From the NCBI RefSeq assembly GCF_900102795.1, contig NZ_FMWG01000004.1, positions 1 through 64,000 on the forward strand: a stretch of DNA of 64,000 bases, written 5' to 3'. This DNA comes from Epibacterium ulvae. Its GTDB lineage: Bacteria > Pseudomonadota > Alphaproteobacteria > Rhodobacterales > Rhodobacteraceae. The translations under genes and the position numbers were made by a program. Of this stretch, positions 1-8,247 are shown one piece after another (the first letter of the stretch is position 1; the number at the start of each line of letters is the position of its first letter). The notes beneath the pieces were generated by a model. That model saw nothing but the letters and a program-made list of their open reading frames with translations, ran no database searches and was not told where the DNA came from.

Positions 1-25
1 CCCGCATTTTACAAGAACGACAGTC

Positions 26-414
26 TGTTGAACGTCAGACAACTTTGACCTTTGCGTCACAAACTGACCCAATTTCCTCACTTCATGCTCCTGCAAGCGG
101 TTTCGTTTGATCTGACTTCCTTTTCGGAAAATCAGGGCTGATTTGCAGATCAGACGACCAAGCCGCCTGTTCCTGCTGATCTGCCACGTGGCGAACGCGG
201 GAGGGGGCGAGGCAATGCTATTTGACAGGGTTGGTGCGGCCCGCAGGCGCAGCCGAGGACACGGCCCTGTCTAATCGGGTTGCCCGAGGGGGAGGGCAGC
301 GCCCTCACCCTGACGGCCAGGGGCGTTTGGCTTGTCCAAATCCCGCTGGCCCAAGAAACGAAAGCTGCGGGACCATCGGCCCCCCCTAATTCATGTCTCA
401 ATTCAGAAAATGTC
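26..414. repeat. Left arm of a ~390-bp inverted repeat
   Basis: The reverse complement of this block recurs at 3337-3726 with roughly 95% identity by eye; most differences lie near the inner edge. The outer ends read TGTTGAACGTC inward on the left and its complement on the right, so the unit begins TG and ends CA, as many transposable elements do. The block is more GC-rich than its surroundings and no convincing gene lies in it. No target-site duplication is visible just outside. Confidence 0.9.
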
Positions 415-421
415 TGCTGCT

Positions 422-505
422 AGCCCAAAGCAGTCCTTGGGTTTTCACGCAGCGAAGATCGAGAACGAGCCCACTTTGGCCGATGCTGCAAACTGCACAA
501 ATGTC
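422..505 (+). repeat. Dispersed intergenic repeat, copy 1
   Basis: The 52 bases from 422 to 473 recur at 7372-7423 with one mismatch. The following core (GAGCCCA, then ATGCTGCAA, then AATGTCCG) is the part shared with looser copies near 3300-3330, 3862-3922 and 10141-10191. It lies between the inverted-repeat arm and the 3' end of the neighbouring gene. Confidence 0.75.
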
Positions 506-528
506 CGCTTCGGCGACGGGCACGCCAT

Positions 529-1938
529 TCACCAGACAATTGGGCTCTCTAGCCTGTCCCAAAAAACCCAACGACCTATTTCCTTGGGGACGTTGTATCC
601 GGAAAAGATGGCCGGTGATTGCTTTTGTGACGGGTCTAATATGTGGAGCATACCGGAGTAGCTTGCGATCAGCACCCGCCCAGTAGATTGACAGACATCA
701 ACGGCACCTGCGCTTGAACCAAAACCCAGTTCCCAAAGCAGTTTACCATCAGGCGAAACACAGGCCGCAAAACCAGAACCAGCCAGGAGAAACGCACCGT
801 CTTTTTGGTTAGCCATGTTATCCGGCAAAAAGCTAGATGCGTAAACACGCAGATAGTCGTTCAAAATACGCTGTTCGACATGGTGCTCGTAGGGTTCGGT
901 TGTCAGGCCCCTAACGGCATTCAATTCACTGGTGAAAGTGACGCCATTGTAGAAGTGGCAAGAATTCAACGCCACAAATCTGCTATCGTCGCTGAAGCAT
1001 CCGTTGTGTGGGTACTCGCTAAGGTGTCCCAAATGCGCAAAAAATGAAAACTGGCCGTCCTCGGTCAAACTGAGCAGATGATGCCCGTCATCTTGAGTTC
1101 CTAGTGCTACGTAGTTGCCATCTGGCGACAATGCAGCATGGATCATATCGAAAAACGGGGTGAAATAATCGTCATCTTCCCAGAACTCTCGCATTTGTTC
1201 TTCAACACCAAGTTCAACGGATGGAAAAAGAAGGCTGCTTTGCCACTCTGATTTAGCTTTTATGAGCAACATCACCCCCCGTTCTTCATCACATAGGAGG
1301 ACTTTTGTGCCGTCATCCGAGACGGATATTCGGGAATATGCGTGTCTATCGGCAGGGACTGCAAACTTGGCGACAAAATCATCCGGAAGGTCTTTTGGTA
1401 CAAAGGCCGATCCAGGTATTGCTGGTATTTGTTCCGCCTTCGGGTCACCAAACTGCGAACCCACGGCGAAACTTCCGTCTCGATGTGCAACGGCGAAGAA
1501 CTTTCGATTGCGAGACCATGAGAAAGTAGAAACATCGGGGATTTCGGTTACTCTTCTCCCCTCCACGCGCCACGTTGTGTTGTCTTGATAGGTTGTTCCC
1601 TGCTGCACGAGGTAGTCTTCTGGTCCCAAGACTGCGCAACAAGTTAAGCCCCGACCACCCTTTTCGAGCTTTGCAATGAACGGAGCATGCGCAGGGTCAA
1701 ATTTACCGCGGGCTTCGTGCCCACGCCCTTCCCGATTGAGAGCAATAACTCTTTGTAGAACTGCCTCCGCCATTGCAGGGTCACGTGTATCTTGCGACAG
1801 TTTGGGTTCTTTAGATTTTCCCTGGTGAAAAGCTTCGAGTTCGGTGCAGTCATGCGTTGCGACCTCGCGCCCGATCTCGTTCCACCTTGATATGTCCGTC
1901 AACACAGTTTTTCCGCTTCCAAATAGTTTCCGAAACAC
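529..1938 (-). CDS. Beta-propeller-like protein of unknown function
   Basis: I do not recognise a specific family. The ~469-aa product has recurring blade-like segments of the type 'S-x-D-G-x-x-V/L-x-x' (SVSDDGTKVLL, ALSPDGNYVAL, CVSPDGKLLW), which suggest a WD40 or quinoprotein-like propeller over the C-terminal two thirds. The first ~110 residues are more helical and charged. No signal peptide or membrane segment is visible. I prefer the GTG at 1938 (protein begins MFRKLFG), preceded by GAGGG about 8 bases upstream; the frame is open to a TTG at 1974. It is divergent from the other propeller-like gene, and both lie inside the inverted-repeat unit as its apparent cargo. Confidence 0.6.
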   Translation of the reverse strand: MFRKLFGSGKTVLTDISRWNEIGREVATHDCTELEAFHQGKSKEPKLSQDTRDPAMAEAVLQRVIALNREGRGHEARGKFDPAHAPFIAKLEKGGRGLTCCAVLGPEDYLVQQGTTYQDNTTWRVEGRRVTEIPDVSTFSWSRNRKFFAVAHRDGSFAVGSQFGDPKAEQIPAIPGSAFVPKDLPDDFVAKFAVPADRHAYSRISVSDDGTKVLLCDEERGVMLLIKAKSEWQSSLLFPSVELGVEEQMREFWEDDDYFTPFFDMIHAALSPDGNYVALGTQDDGHHLLSLTEDGQFSFFAHLGHLSEYPHNGCFSDDSRFVALNSCHFYNGVTFTSELNAVRGLTTEPYEHHVEQRILNDYLRVYASSFLPDNMANQKDGAFLLAGSGFAACVSPDGKLLWELGFGSSAGAVDVCQSTGRVLIASYSGMLHILDPSQKQSPAIFSGYNVPKEIGRWVFWDRLESPIVW

Positions 1939-2252
1939 TTTTAGACCCTCACCAACTTCCGCAGCCTGAAACAACTAAAGCTTTTAAGTCAGAACGGATC
2001 ACGGAGAAAGCGGTCATTCGTCCTACTGAATCGAAGGGCAGCTTCGTCCGCAAAGCGGTCATCGGTCACGCGAGCGAGCAAAGTCAGGTATGCGGACAAA
2101 ACGGACCTTGAATGCTCCTGTTCGAAGAGCTGCTTACTGGCGTTCGTTTCATTGGCGGGTAGCTCCACAACCTAAGGCGCGCGTGAATATTCGGCGGATG
2201 TGAGCGATACGTTAGGCTGGTAAAACACTACATATACTGCGACTACAGAGAC
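1939..2252. other. Divergent intergenic region between the two cargo genes
   Basis: No gene is seen. It must hold the promoters of both flanking genes. An 11-base direct repeat, AAAGCGGTCAT, occurs at 2007-2017 and 2052-2062. No clear operator palindrome was identified. Confidence 0.5.
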
Positions 2253-3236
2253 ATGAGATTTGTCGAGAAAGAAATTGAGTATGCCAATGTACGCTCACTC
2301 GTTTGGCAAGGCGACGATTTGATTGACTGGGTCGGAGGAGGCACACGATTTTCGTCGGACGGAACAGTGGTGAGGGCTCCTGTCAATTACGGTGGTGACT
2401 TTGACGCAGCAATAGCCACAAGTTCTGGTGATGTCGCGGTGATCTTTAAGCGGCTTGGAACGAAAGCTGTCGTCTTGAAAGACGGAAGAGTCCTTAGAGA
2501 GATCAACCGAAGTTACTATCACGCGGATGTCTATGAGTATCCAATATGTCTGTGGGAGCGAGCAGGAAGCCCTTTAAAGATCATCCATTGTCCGGATGAA
2601 TATAACCGATTGGAGATAGAAGAAGCCATTTCTGGCCAACGTCTTCCGTCCAGTCGCGCGCGAAATCCACCCGACTTTTTCCACTCGAGGCTTAGCGTAA
2701 GCCCTTCAGGAGCATACCTGATGAGCGCTGGTTGGGTTTGGCATCCTATGGATGTCGCCAACATCTATCGACTGCCTGATTCCGAAGGAACTATGGAGCT
2801 AGATACCCCATTTGCCACTGTCGACACGGCCAATGAAGTTTCGGCATGTTCTTGGATCAGTGATGAATTGGTTATGGCTGCGAACGCTGAAAGCCCCGAG
2901 ATTGAAGAGGAGGAACCGTTCGCGGGTGGGTCTCTTGGAGAGTGGTCGATTAAATCTAAGAAGTGGTCCAAATTGTCTGTGCCAGATACGACCCTTGGTC
3001 GACTAATGCCGCTTGGTGAAGACCATGTGATTTCTTTTTATGAGCACCCCAAGCTGATAAGGGTATCTGACGGTACTATTGTTAATGAATGGCCGCACAT
3101 CAATTCAGGCAAACAAACCGGGAGCATCACGCACCACATCGAAAGCCCGCCACCAATCGTTATCGACAGCCCAAATCTTAGGTTCGCGGTGGCGAGCGAT
3201 AGACGTATACACGTGATTTCATTCAAGGTCGATTAA
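2253..3236 (+). CDS. Second propeller-like hypothetical protein
   Basis: A 327-aa product of unrecognised family. It has short beta-rich segments and blade-like motifs (RLSVSPSGAYLMSAG near the middle, LRFAVASDRRIHVISF at the C-terminus) and an acidic stretch around residues 215-222 (EIEEEEPF). No signal peptide, membrane helix or catalytic motif is seen. The ATG at 2253 gives the full open frame. It is divergent from the larger propeller-like gene, and the pair fills the whole space between the inverted repeats, so the two probably act together. Function is unknown. Confidence 0.6.
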   Translation: MRFVEKEIEYANVRSLVWQGDDLIDWVGGGTRFSSDGTVVRAPVNYGGDFDAAIATSSGDVAVIFKRLGTKAVVLKDGRVLREINRSYYHADVYEYPICLWERAGSPLKIIHCPDEYNRLEIEEAISGQRLPSSRARNPPDFFHSRLSVSPSGAYLMSAGWVWHPMDVANIYRLPDSEGTMELDTPFATVDTANEVSACSWISDELVMAANAESPEIEEEEPFAGGSLGEWSIKSKKWSKLSVPDTTLGRLMPLGEDHVISFYEHPKLIRVSDGTIVNEWPHINSGKQTGSITHHIESPPPIVIDSPNLRFAVASDRRIHVISFKVD

Positions 3237-3336
3237 CGGGTTTCCCGTGATCTGTGATTGCGGCTACTGATGGGCTTTGTGAAGTTTTGGATCATTTATG
3301 CGTCATTCAGCATTTTAACATTCTGGGCTCTAAGGG

Positions 3337-3726
3337 GACATTTTCTGCATTGCGACATGAATTGAGTCGGGGCCGATGGTTCCGCCGCTCTTGTTTCTTG
3401 GGCCAGCAGGATTTGGACAAGCCAAACGCCACTGGCCGTCAGGGTGAGGGCGCTGCCCTCCCCCTCGGGCAACCCGATTAGACAGGGCCGTGTCCTCGGC
3501 TGCGCCTGCGGGCCGCACCAACCCTGTCGAATAGCATTGCCTCGCCCCCTCCCGCGTTCGCCACGTGGCAGATCAGCAGGAACAGGCGGCTTCGTCGTCT
3601 GATCTGCAAATCAGCCCTGATTTTCCGAAAAGGAAGTCAGATCAAACGAAACCGCTTGCAGGAGCATGAAATGAGGAAATTGGGTCAGTTTATGACGCAA
3701 AGGTCAAAGTTGTCTGACGTTCAACA
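3337..3726. repeat. Right arm of the ~390-bp inverted repeat
   Basis: Inverted copy of 26-414, ending ...GACGTTCAACA. Just inside it, on the minus strand around 3300-3330, is a degenerate copy of the dispersed intergenic repeat (GAGCCCA...ATGCTGAA), mirroring the better copy just inside the left arm. The two-sided symmetry supports the 26-3726 block as one mobile or recombinational unit. Confidence 0.9.
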
Positions 3727-3782
3727 CCCCTTGTGGAACGTCACGAACCTTTGACTCTGGACCGTCAATTTTCTGAGTCATA

Positions 3783-3835
3783 TCAACACTGCGCGTCAGG
3801 CATTCTTGACCCAAACGTCAAGCATTTCTGACCCA
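3783..3835 (+). repeat. Inverted terminal-like repeat, left copy
   Basis: This sequence (GCGTCAGGCATTCTTGACCC, then AAACGTCAAGCATTTCTGACC, CAG) is found inverted at 18092-18143 with about 46 of 52 positions the same. Its pattern GTCA-n-TTGACC-n-CGTCA-n-TGACCCA is shared with the outer parts of the 26-3726 repeat arms (35-78 and 3676-3720). A weaker version occurs at 3738-3776. Alternating TGAC/GTCA half-sites of this kind resemble repeated transposase binding sites at insertion-sequence ends; that interpretation is inferred. Confidence 0.75.
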
Positions 3836-3861
3836 GATCGAACGGCGGTCGTTCCTCAACA

Positions 3862-3922
3862 TTGCAGCGAATGTCTCGAAAGAGCCCAAAGTGCTTGATG
3901 CTGCAACGTTGTAGAATGTCCG
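3862..3922 (+). repeat. Dispersed intergenic repeat, copy 2
   Basis: Degenerate copy of the repeat at 422-505: GCAGCGAA, then GAGCCCAAAGTG at 3882-3893, GATGCTGCAAC at 3897-3907 and AATGTCCG at 3915-3922. No gene is present between 3727 and 3996. Confidence 0.6.
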
Positions 3923-3996
3923 TTACACAGCTTCAGTTATTATTAGTCAAGATTTTATCTTGGCTCAGACCTTAGAGCATTTCACCGTTGAGCCGT

Positions 3997-4866
3997 TCAT
4001 CGCCCTTCAAATAGACGTCTCTTAGAGCGAAATCCTGATGAGATGAACTTCATAAAAACACTTATGCGCGTAACGTCTTTCAAGTTGGGATGGGTAAGAA
4101 CCCATATACGGGAATAAGGGAATGTTGGAAGGCCAGGAAGGCGTACCAAACCCTGATCTTCCTCTCCCAAAAAGCACGGTAGCCTGGCTGCGCCCAACCC
4201 TGCTTTGGCCGCGCCTAGCGCTGAGGTTAGATCACTGACGACCAATGCTGTTTCTGTGTTGGGCCAACTCCCGGTAATTTCAGCAGGTACCTCAGCCCAA
4301 TGTTTCATCATGATCAACCGCAAAGGATGCTCAGGTGATTTTTCTAGGCGATTTAGATAGTCCGGACTCGTATATACCGCGACACGTTCTTCCGTGGGTG
4401 AAGTCCCGAACAATGTTTCTGTTGGGTCCTTTGAAATTCGTATGGCGACATCTGCCTCGCGTTTTGGAAGGCTGAGTACGTCAGTTGATGCCAGGAGAGT
4501 TGTCTCAACATCAGGGTATCGCGCGTAGAAATCGGCGATCAGCTCTGTAAGAACTCCCCCACACAGCAATTGAGGTGCTGTGACGATCAACGGACCACTC
4601 AGTTTTCGATCACGGGCATCAAGCAGACGAGCGAGCTTCGCACTTTCGGTCTCGATGCTTTCCGCCGTCCGTGCTGCGGCTAAACCCGCATCTGTTGGAA
4701 CGTATCCAGTAGCGAGCTTATCAAAAAGCAACGCCCCCAAGCTTATCTCGGCCGACACAATGCGACGAGACACCGTAGCGTGGTTCACTCCGAGCACACG
4801 TGCAGCCCCGCTTACCCCCCCACAACGGACGGTTTCAAGTACATATTTCAGATCATTCCAGTCCAT
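3997..4866 (-). CDS. LysR-family transcriptional regulator
   Basis: The 289-aa product starts MDWNDLKYVLETV and has a typical LysR winged helix-turn-helix in the first ~60 residues (GGVSGAARVLGVNHATVSRRI), followed by a substrate-binding domain. The frame is open further upstream to 4941, but the ATG at 4866 matches the usual start of this subfamily. It is divergent from the GlcG-like gene, the normal arrangement for a LysR regulator and its target, so control of that gene is likely. The effector is unknown. Confidence 0.9.
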   Translation of the reverse strand: MDWNDLKYVLETVRCGGVSGAARVLGVNHATVSRRIVSAEISLGALLFDKLATGYVPTDAGLAAARTAESIETESAKLARLLDARDRKLSGPLIVTAPQLLCGGVLTELIADFYARYPDVETTLLASTDVLSLPKREADVAIRISKDPTETLFGTSPTEERVAVYTSPDYLNRLEKSPEHPLRLIMMKHWAEVPAEITGSWPNTETALVVSDLTSALGAAKAGLGAARLPCFLGEEDQGLVRLPGLPTFPYSRIWVLTHPNLKDVTRISVFMKFISSGFRSKRRLFEGR

Positions 4867-5078
4867 AGCGCCCGATAGTTTTTGCACATCTGTTGCACAT
4901 ATATGGTGAATATTCGCGCGATTGAAAGCGTTTATTATCACAACGCGAGAGGCTTCGAGTAGCCTCCTCTCTCCTTCAATAGACTATCGTCAGGGTCTCT
5001 ATTGTTATGAAAAATCCTGACTTCTATTTGGTCAATCGACTGCTCAGGGGACTAAGTTCCAGCAAATATGGTAGAAAC

Positions 5079-5609
5079 ATGCTCAAACATTTAACTCTAA
5101 CTTTCAAATCCTTAACTGCCGTAGCTATGGTAATTGGAGGTGTCTCTTCTGCATTTGCACAAGATAACGAACCTCCGGTCGCCCAAACCGTTCCATTGCC
5201 ATACGGCATGAATGTGTCTGCTTCCTGCGCAGCTGCAGTCGCTGATACTGCCATTGAGTTCGCACGTTCGAATGGTTGGAATGTAACAGTGGCCGTCTCT
5301 GACACCGCAGGTCAGGTTATAGTGCTTCATCGAATGGACAACGCGCATCGCGCAAGCACTGCCTTTGCACTTGAGAAGGCAACATCAGCCGCACTGACCA
5401 AAAGGTCCACAAAGGTGTTCTCTGACGCTCTTAGCAACGGTCGAATGGCAATACTCGGTTTTACCAATCTGCATGTCCACGCAGCGGAGGGTGGAGAAGT
5501 CATCGTGGCAGACAATACCATAGTTGGTGCTATCGGAGCAGCAGGTGTTACTGAAAAGCAAGACCGGTTGATTTCACTAGCCGGCATCGAAGCACTTTCG
5601 AATTGCTAA
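5079..5609 (+). CDS. Exported GlcG/HbpS-family (heme-degrading-domain-like) protein
   Basis: The 176-aa product has an N-terminal signal peptide (MLKHLTLTFKSLTAVAMVIG, with cleavage after a SAFA-type motif) and a mature domain of the GlcG/HbpS type: an ...AIEFARSNGWNVTVAVSD... strand-helix start, a central LHRMDNAHRAST segment and a glycine-rich C-terminal GAIGAAGVT motif. Members bind heme or small molecules and are often annotated 'heme-binding protein'. An upstream in-frame ATG at 5007 would precede the signal peptide and is less likely. The divergent LysR gene is the likely regulator. Exact role unknown. Confidence 0.85.
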   Translation: MLKHLTLTFKSLTAVAMVIGGVSSAFAQDNEPPVAQTVPLPYGMNVSASCAAAVADTAIEFARSNGWNVTVAVSDTAGQVIVLHRMDNAHRASTAFALEKATSAALTKRSTKVFSDALSNGRMAILGFTNLHVHAAEGGEVIVADNTIVGAIGAAGVTEKQDRLISLAGIEALSNC

Positions 5610-6022
5610 CCGCGAACGTTCGCAAAAAACTGCTTAGTTAAAGATGCGAAACATCTTGCTACGCTACTTCGGTGGCGTAGTAGAATGTCTTGGCAATTCG
5701 GCTGAGCCGCTGTTATGGCTTCATTCTTATCGACCATGATCAAGACACTTGGAGCACAGGGCGAGACATTATTGTAAATCTCTAAGCAGACATTGAAATA
5801 TAGATAGCGAACGGCAAATTTGTCCCGCACAGCGGTTGCTCGAAAAAACCGAGCCGTAAGACCGCGACCAGCCCTAAGCGGACGGTCGAAAGCGAGGCAG
5901 AGTCCAAAATTCTGCACGCGCCTGTTCCAATTAACGCCAGATTGAAAGCGGACATTCCAAAATCATCCGACTGGAGGGCGTTGCGCCTGTTTGACGCTGT
6001 GCATATAGCCAAGATTTGGGGA
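5610..6022. other. Gene-free stretch
   Basis: No supported coding region. Open frames are short and unrecognised. A stretch around 5890-5940 (GAGTCCAAA...TGCA) weakly resembles the dispersed intergenic repeat. This looks like decayed sequence inside the island. Confidence 0.4.
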
Positions 6023-6292
6023 TTAGTAGTGGTACCGCAGCTGAGCTATTTCCAAACTCTGCGCATCACCTTTGCCGGTGACCCGATAAACGAACCTATG
6101 CTCACCAGTGATACGTCGAGACCACCACCCCCTCAGATCACCTTTGAGAGGCTCGGGCTTTCCAATGCCCTTGAATGGCATCCTTCTCGCCGATTTAATA
6201 AGCTCGTTCACGCGTTCGAGCTCCTTTTCATTGCCCGAAGACTGCCACCAGAGATAGTCCTCCCAGGCGTTGTCAGAGAAGATCAGCTTCAC
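6023..6292 (-). CDS. yoeB: YoeB/Txe-family mRNA interferase toxin
   Basis: An 89-aa protein of the usual YoeB length. Family features are visible: an N-terminal SDNAWEDYLWW segment, KPEPLKG near residue 47 (catalytic Glu), the RR pair in GWWSRRITGEHRFVYRV (catalytic Arg), and the C-terminal His in ...LRYHY. Family members cleave mRNA at the ribosomal A site. The start overlaps the antitoxin stop by 4 bases (ATGA), giving translational coupling. The whole type II module appears intact and probably stabilises the island. Confidence 0.95.
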   Translation of the reverse strand: MKLIFSDNAWEDYLWWQSSGNEKELERVNELIKSARRMPFKGIGKPEPLKGDLRGWWSRRITGEHRFVYRVTGKGDAQSLEIAQLRYHY

Positions 6293-6540
6293 AGATCGAC
6301 TTCGCGTTCAGTTCCCTTTCCCGCATCAAGTTGCGCGATGGAAGATTGAAGGCGTCGCGCATTTTCAGGGCTTCGCTGTAGGTGAAGGGTTTCCTGAATG
6401 GCATTATACTCATCCAAGGACATCATAACGACTGCTTCACGTTTCTTACGGGTAACGACAACATCGACGCTATCATGAATAACGCGATCCATAACGTCTT
6501 TCAGAGATGCGCGCGCATCTGTATAAGTAATTACATCCAT
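6289..6540 (-). CDS. yefM: YefM/Phd-family antitoxin
   Basis: The 83-aa product begins MDVITYTDARASLKDVMDRV, the Phd/YefM N-terminal DNA-binding fold, followed by the VVVTRKKREAVVMMSLDEYN segment and a charged C-terminal toxin-binding tail. The ATG at 6540 is preceded by GAGG; the open frame extends upstream without a better start. Antitoxin before toxin with a 4-base overlap is the canonical order. It is likely autoregulated through the palindrome directly upstream. Confidence 0.95.
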   Translation of the reverse strand: MDVITYTDARASLKDVMDRVIHDSVDVVVTRKKREAVVMMSLDEYNAIQETLHLQRSPENARRLQSSIAQLDAGKGTEREVDL

Positions 6541-6564
6541 AGGGAACCTCACTTCTTGAGCCAC

Positions 6565-6593
6565 ATATATGCACAGAATTCTGTACATGTCAA
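6565..6593 (-). promoter_or_regulatory. Promoter and operator of the yefM-yoeB operon
   Basis: On the minus strand, TTGACA (6588-6593) and ATATAT (6565-6570) are spaced by exactly 17 bases. The spacer overlaps an 18-base near-perfect palindrome at 6570-6587 (TGTACAGAATTCTGTGCA). YefM of E. coli is known to bind TGTACA-containing palindromes at its own promoter, so this is a convincing autoregulatory site. Confidence 0.8.
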
Positions 6594-6650
6594 TGTTTTG
6601 CAGAATGGAGGTCCCTATCCAGCCGAAGCGTTGCAAAGCTAACAATCTCT

Positions 6651-7283
6651 CTAGATTTCTACACTTTCAGAAATCGACAAAGCGTCTTCAAGATCAACGC
6701 CCAAATATCGGACAGTGCTGTCCATCTTAGTATGACCAAGAAGGAGTTGAACCGCTCTAAGATTGCCGGTCTTACGGTAAATCTGGGCCACTTTAGTTCG
6801 CCTCATTGAATGAGTGCCATAAGCGCTCGGCTCTAATCCAATAGACTCAACCCAATCCCGAACCAGACGTGCGTATTGGCGGGTGCCAATGTGCGGACGG
6901 TCGTGTATCCGCCCCGGCCATAGAAACTCTGACTTTTGCATTATCGGCATATTCAGCCAATCTTGGAGGGATGTGCGGGTTCCTTCAGTAATCTCAAACC
7001 GAACTGGTTGGCTGGTTTTTCTTTGGATCACTGAGGCGCGTTCCTTCACTTGACCCGCTGCATGCACATCTACAACGCGCAAACGGACGAGATCACAGCC
7101 TCTGAGTTTGCTATCGATGGCCATATTGAACAGCGCCAGATCGCGCACCCGTTTGGAAAGCTCAAGGCGAACACGAATGGCCCAAACATGCTTGGGAAGC
7201 AATGGACGCTTTTGACCTATGATTCGCCCTTTGTTCCAAGGTGCGCGACGCATTCGAATTGCAGGAAGATTGGAAGTTGACAT
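6651..7283 (-). CDS. Short tyrosine recombinase / phage integrase family protein
   Basis: The 210-aa product is essentially a catalytic domain. Visible active-site elements are the first Arg in DSKLRGCDLVRL, a Lys in VIQRKTSQPV, H-x-x-R in THSMRRTK, the His of LLLGHTK, and the nucleophile Tyr in STVRYLG. The ATG at 7283 has a GGAGG ribosome site 8 bases upstream, so the gene is probably translated as this short form and not truncated. Such short integrases are common accessory genes. No attachment site was identified, and whether it acts on the nearby repeats is unknown. Confidence 0.9.
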   Translation of the reverse strand: MSTSNLPAIRMRRAPWNKGRIIGQKRPLLPKHVWAIRVRLELSKRVRDLALFNMAIDSKLRGCDLVRLRVVDVHAAGQVKERASVIQRKTSQPVRFEITEGTRTSLQDWLNMPIMQKSEFLWPGRIHDRPHIGTRQYARLVRDWVESIGLEPSAYGTHSMRRTKVAQIYRKTGNLRAVQLLLGHTKMDSTVRYLGVDLEDALSISESVEI

Positions 7284-7371
7284 GACTGGTCCTCCGACCG
7301 CCACAATCCACCACATCCTCGGCACGATGCCGATAAACCAATAGTACCACCATTGATGGCCACCTAGAACC

Positions 7372-7439
7372 AGCCCAAAGCAGTCCTTGGGTTTTCACGC
7401 AGCGAAGGTCGAGAACGAGCCCAAACTGTATAATGCTGC
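7372..7439 (+). repeat. Dispersed intergenic repeat, copy 3
   Basis: The first 52 bases match 422-473 with a single mismatch; the core continues GAGCCCAAA (7417-7425) and ATGCTGC (7433-7439). It lies in the ~390-base gene-free stretch between the recombinase and the MarR gene. Nothing else recognisable was seen in 7284-7613. Confidence 0.75.
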
Positions 7440-7613
7440 GCTTGTTACGAATTGCGGCTCCTAAAAAGGTGGGCGCAAAGGCGTGACGGGTCCAAGTTCG
7501 ATCTATGGGCCGAATTAATTGCACGCGCTCTTCATGACGATGACCCACAAGGTTCTCTGTATCTAGATCGATATTCATCACCAAACGCGTGAAGCGATTT
7601 GTTGACATCAGGC

Positions 7614-7634
7614 TACCAATTGGTACTCCAATTG
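7614..7634. promoter_or_regulatory. Palindromic operator upstream of the OhrR-like regulator
   Basis: TACCAATTGGTA (7614-7625) is a perfect palindrome, and CAATTGG-TACT-CCAATTG (7617-7634) is a perfect 7-base inverted repeat with a 4-base spacer. It lies 42 bases before the regulator's ATG. Related sequence occurs before the downstream hydrolase gene, supporting a shared operator. Confidence 0.7.
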
Positions 7635-7675
7635 TTTGTCGGTGAACTTGAGCTAACGTAAGGCGGTGATCGAAG

Positions 7676-8146
7676 ATGCAAGCTGATGTGACAGACAAAG
7701 ACGGGAAGCTGCGCGTTGACCAACAGTTTTGCTTTGCGCTTTATTCTGCGTCGCGCGCTGTGACCAAAGCCTATAGCATTTTATTGGAAGAGCTTGGGGT
7801 CACCTATCCGCAATACGCGGCGCTAATGTTGTTGTGGGAGCAGGATGGGATTCTCATCAGCGATATCGCTACGTCATTGGAGCTTGATGGTGGCACAGCG
7901 ACCCCTCTGGTTCAACGCCTTGAGAAGCTGGGCCTTGTCGCGCGGGTGCGGTGTGACGAAGATGAAAGACGGGTACGTGTCTTTCTGACAGATGAAGGTA
8001 AAGCGTTGTTCTACAAAGCCCTTGAGATACCACACGGACTAGGAGAAGCGACTGGGCTGGACGGGCCGACTGCCCATCGCATCGTCGATGAAATGCAGGA
8101 TATTAAAGCCAACATTGCTGACTGGTTGTCTGAAACCAGAAAATAG
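7676..8146 (+). CDS. OhrR-like MarR-family regulator
   Basis: A 156-aa MarR-type winged helix protein. The N-terminal segment QQFCFALYSASRAVTKAY carries a Cys at residue 19 in the position of the peroxide-sensing Cys of OhrR, followed by GVTYPQYAALMLLWE and the winged helix (ISDIATSLELDGGTATPLV...DERRVRVFLT). OhrR proteins are repressors released by oxidation of this Cys. The partner gene here encodes an alpha/beta hydrolase and not an Ohr peroxidase. Palindromes before both genes suggest autoregulation and control of the hydrolase. Confidence 0.88.
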   Translation: MQADVTDKDGKLRVDQQFCFALYSASRAVTKAYSILLEELGVTYPQYAALMLLWEQDGILISDIATSLELDGGTATPLVQRLEKLGLVARVRCDEDERRVRVFLTDEGKALFYKALEIPHGLGEATGLDGPTAHRIVDEMQDIKANIADWLSETRK

Positions 8147-8184
8147 CACGCGACAAGGAGTCACGACTTTGTGTGGAAAAATAA

Positions 8185-8214
8185 CTGGTACACCAATCAA
8201 TGGTATGCCAATTG
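8185..8214. promoter_or_regulatory. Operator-like repeats before the hydrolase gene
   Basis: Two overlapping sites resemble the 7617-7634 operator: TGG-TACA-CCA (8186-8195) and CAATGG-TATG-CCAATTG (8198-8214). The second shares its right half-site and spacing with the upstream operator. They lie 34-63 bases before the hydrolase ATG, consistent with repression by the OhrR-like regulator. Confidence 0.6.
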
Positions 8215-8247
8215 CATTTGTACTTTCCACCTTCAAAGGAACCTCCG

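Noticed and set aside
150-401. Gene within the left inverted-repeat arm
   Set aside because: Proline/arginine-rich frame with no family resemblance, and it is not kept identically in the other arm.
1-3740. Target-site duplication flanking the 3.7-kb unit
   Set aside because: The bases before 26 (ACAGTC) and after 3726 (CCCCTT) do not match, so transposition by a duplicating enzyme cannot be shown from this copy.
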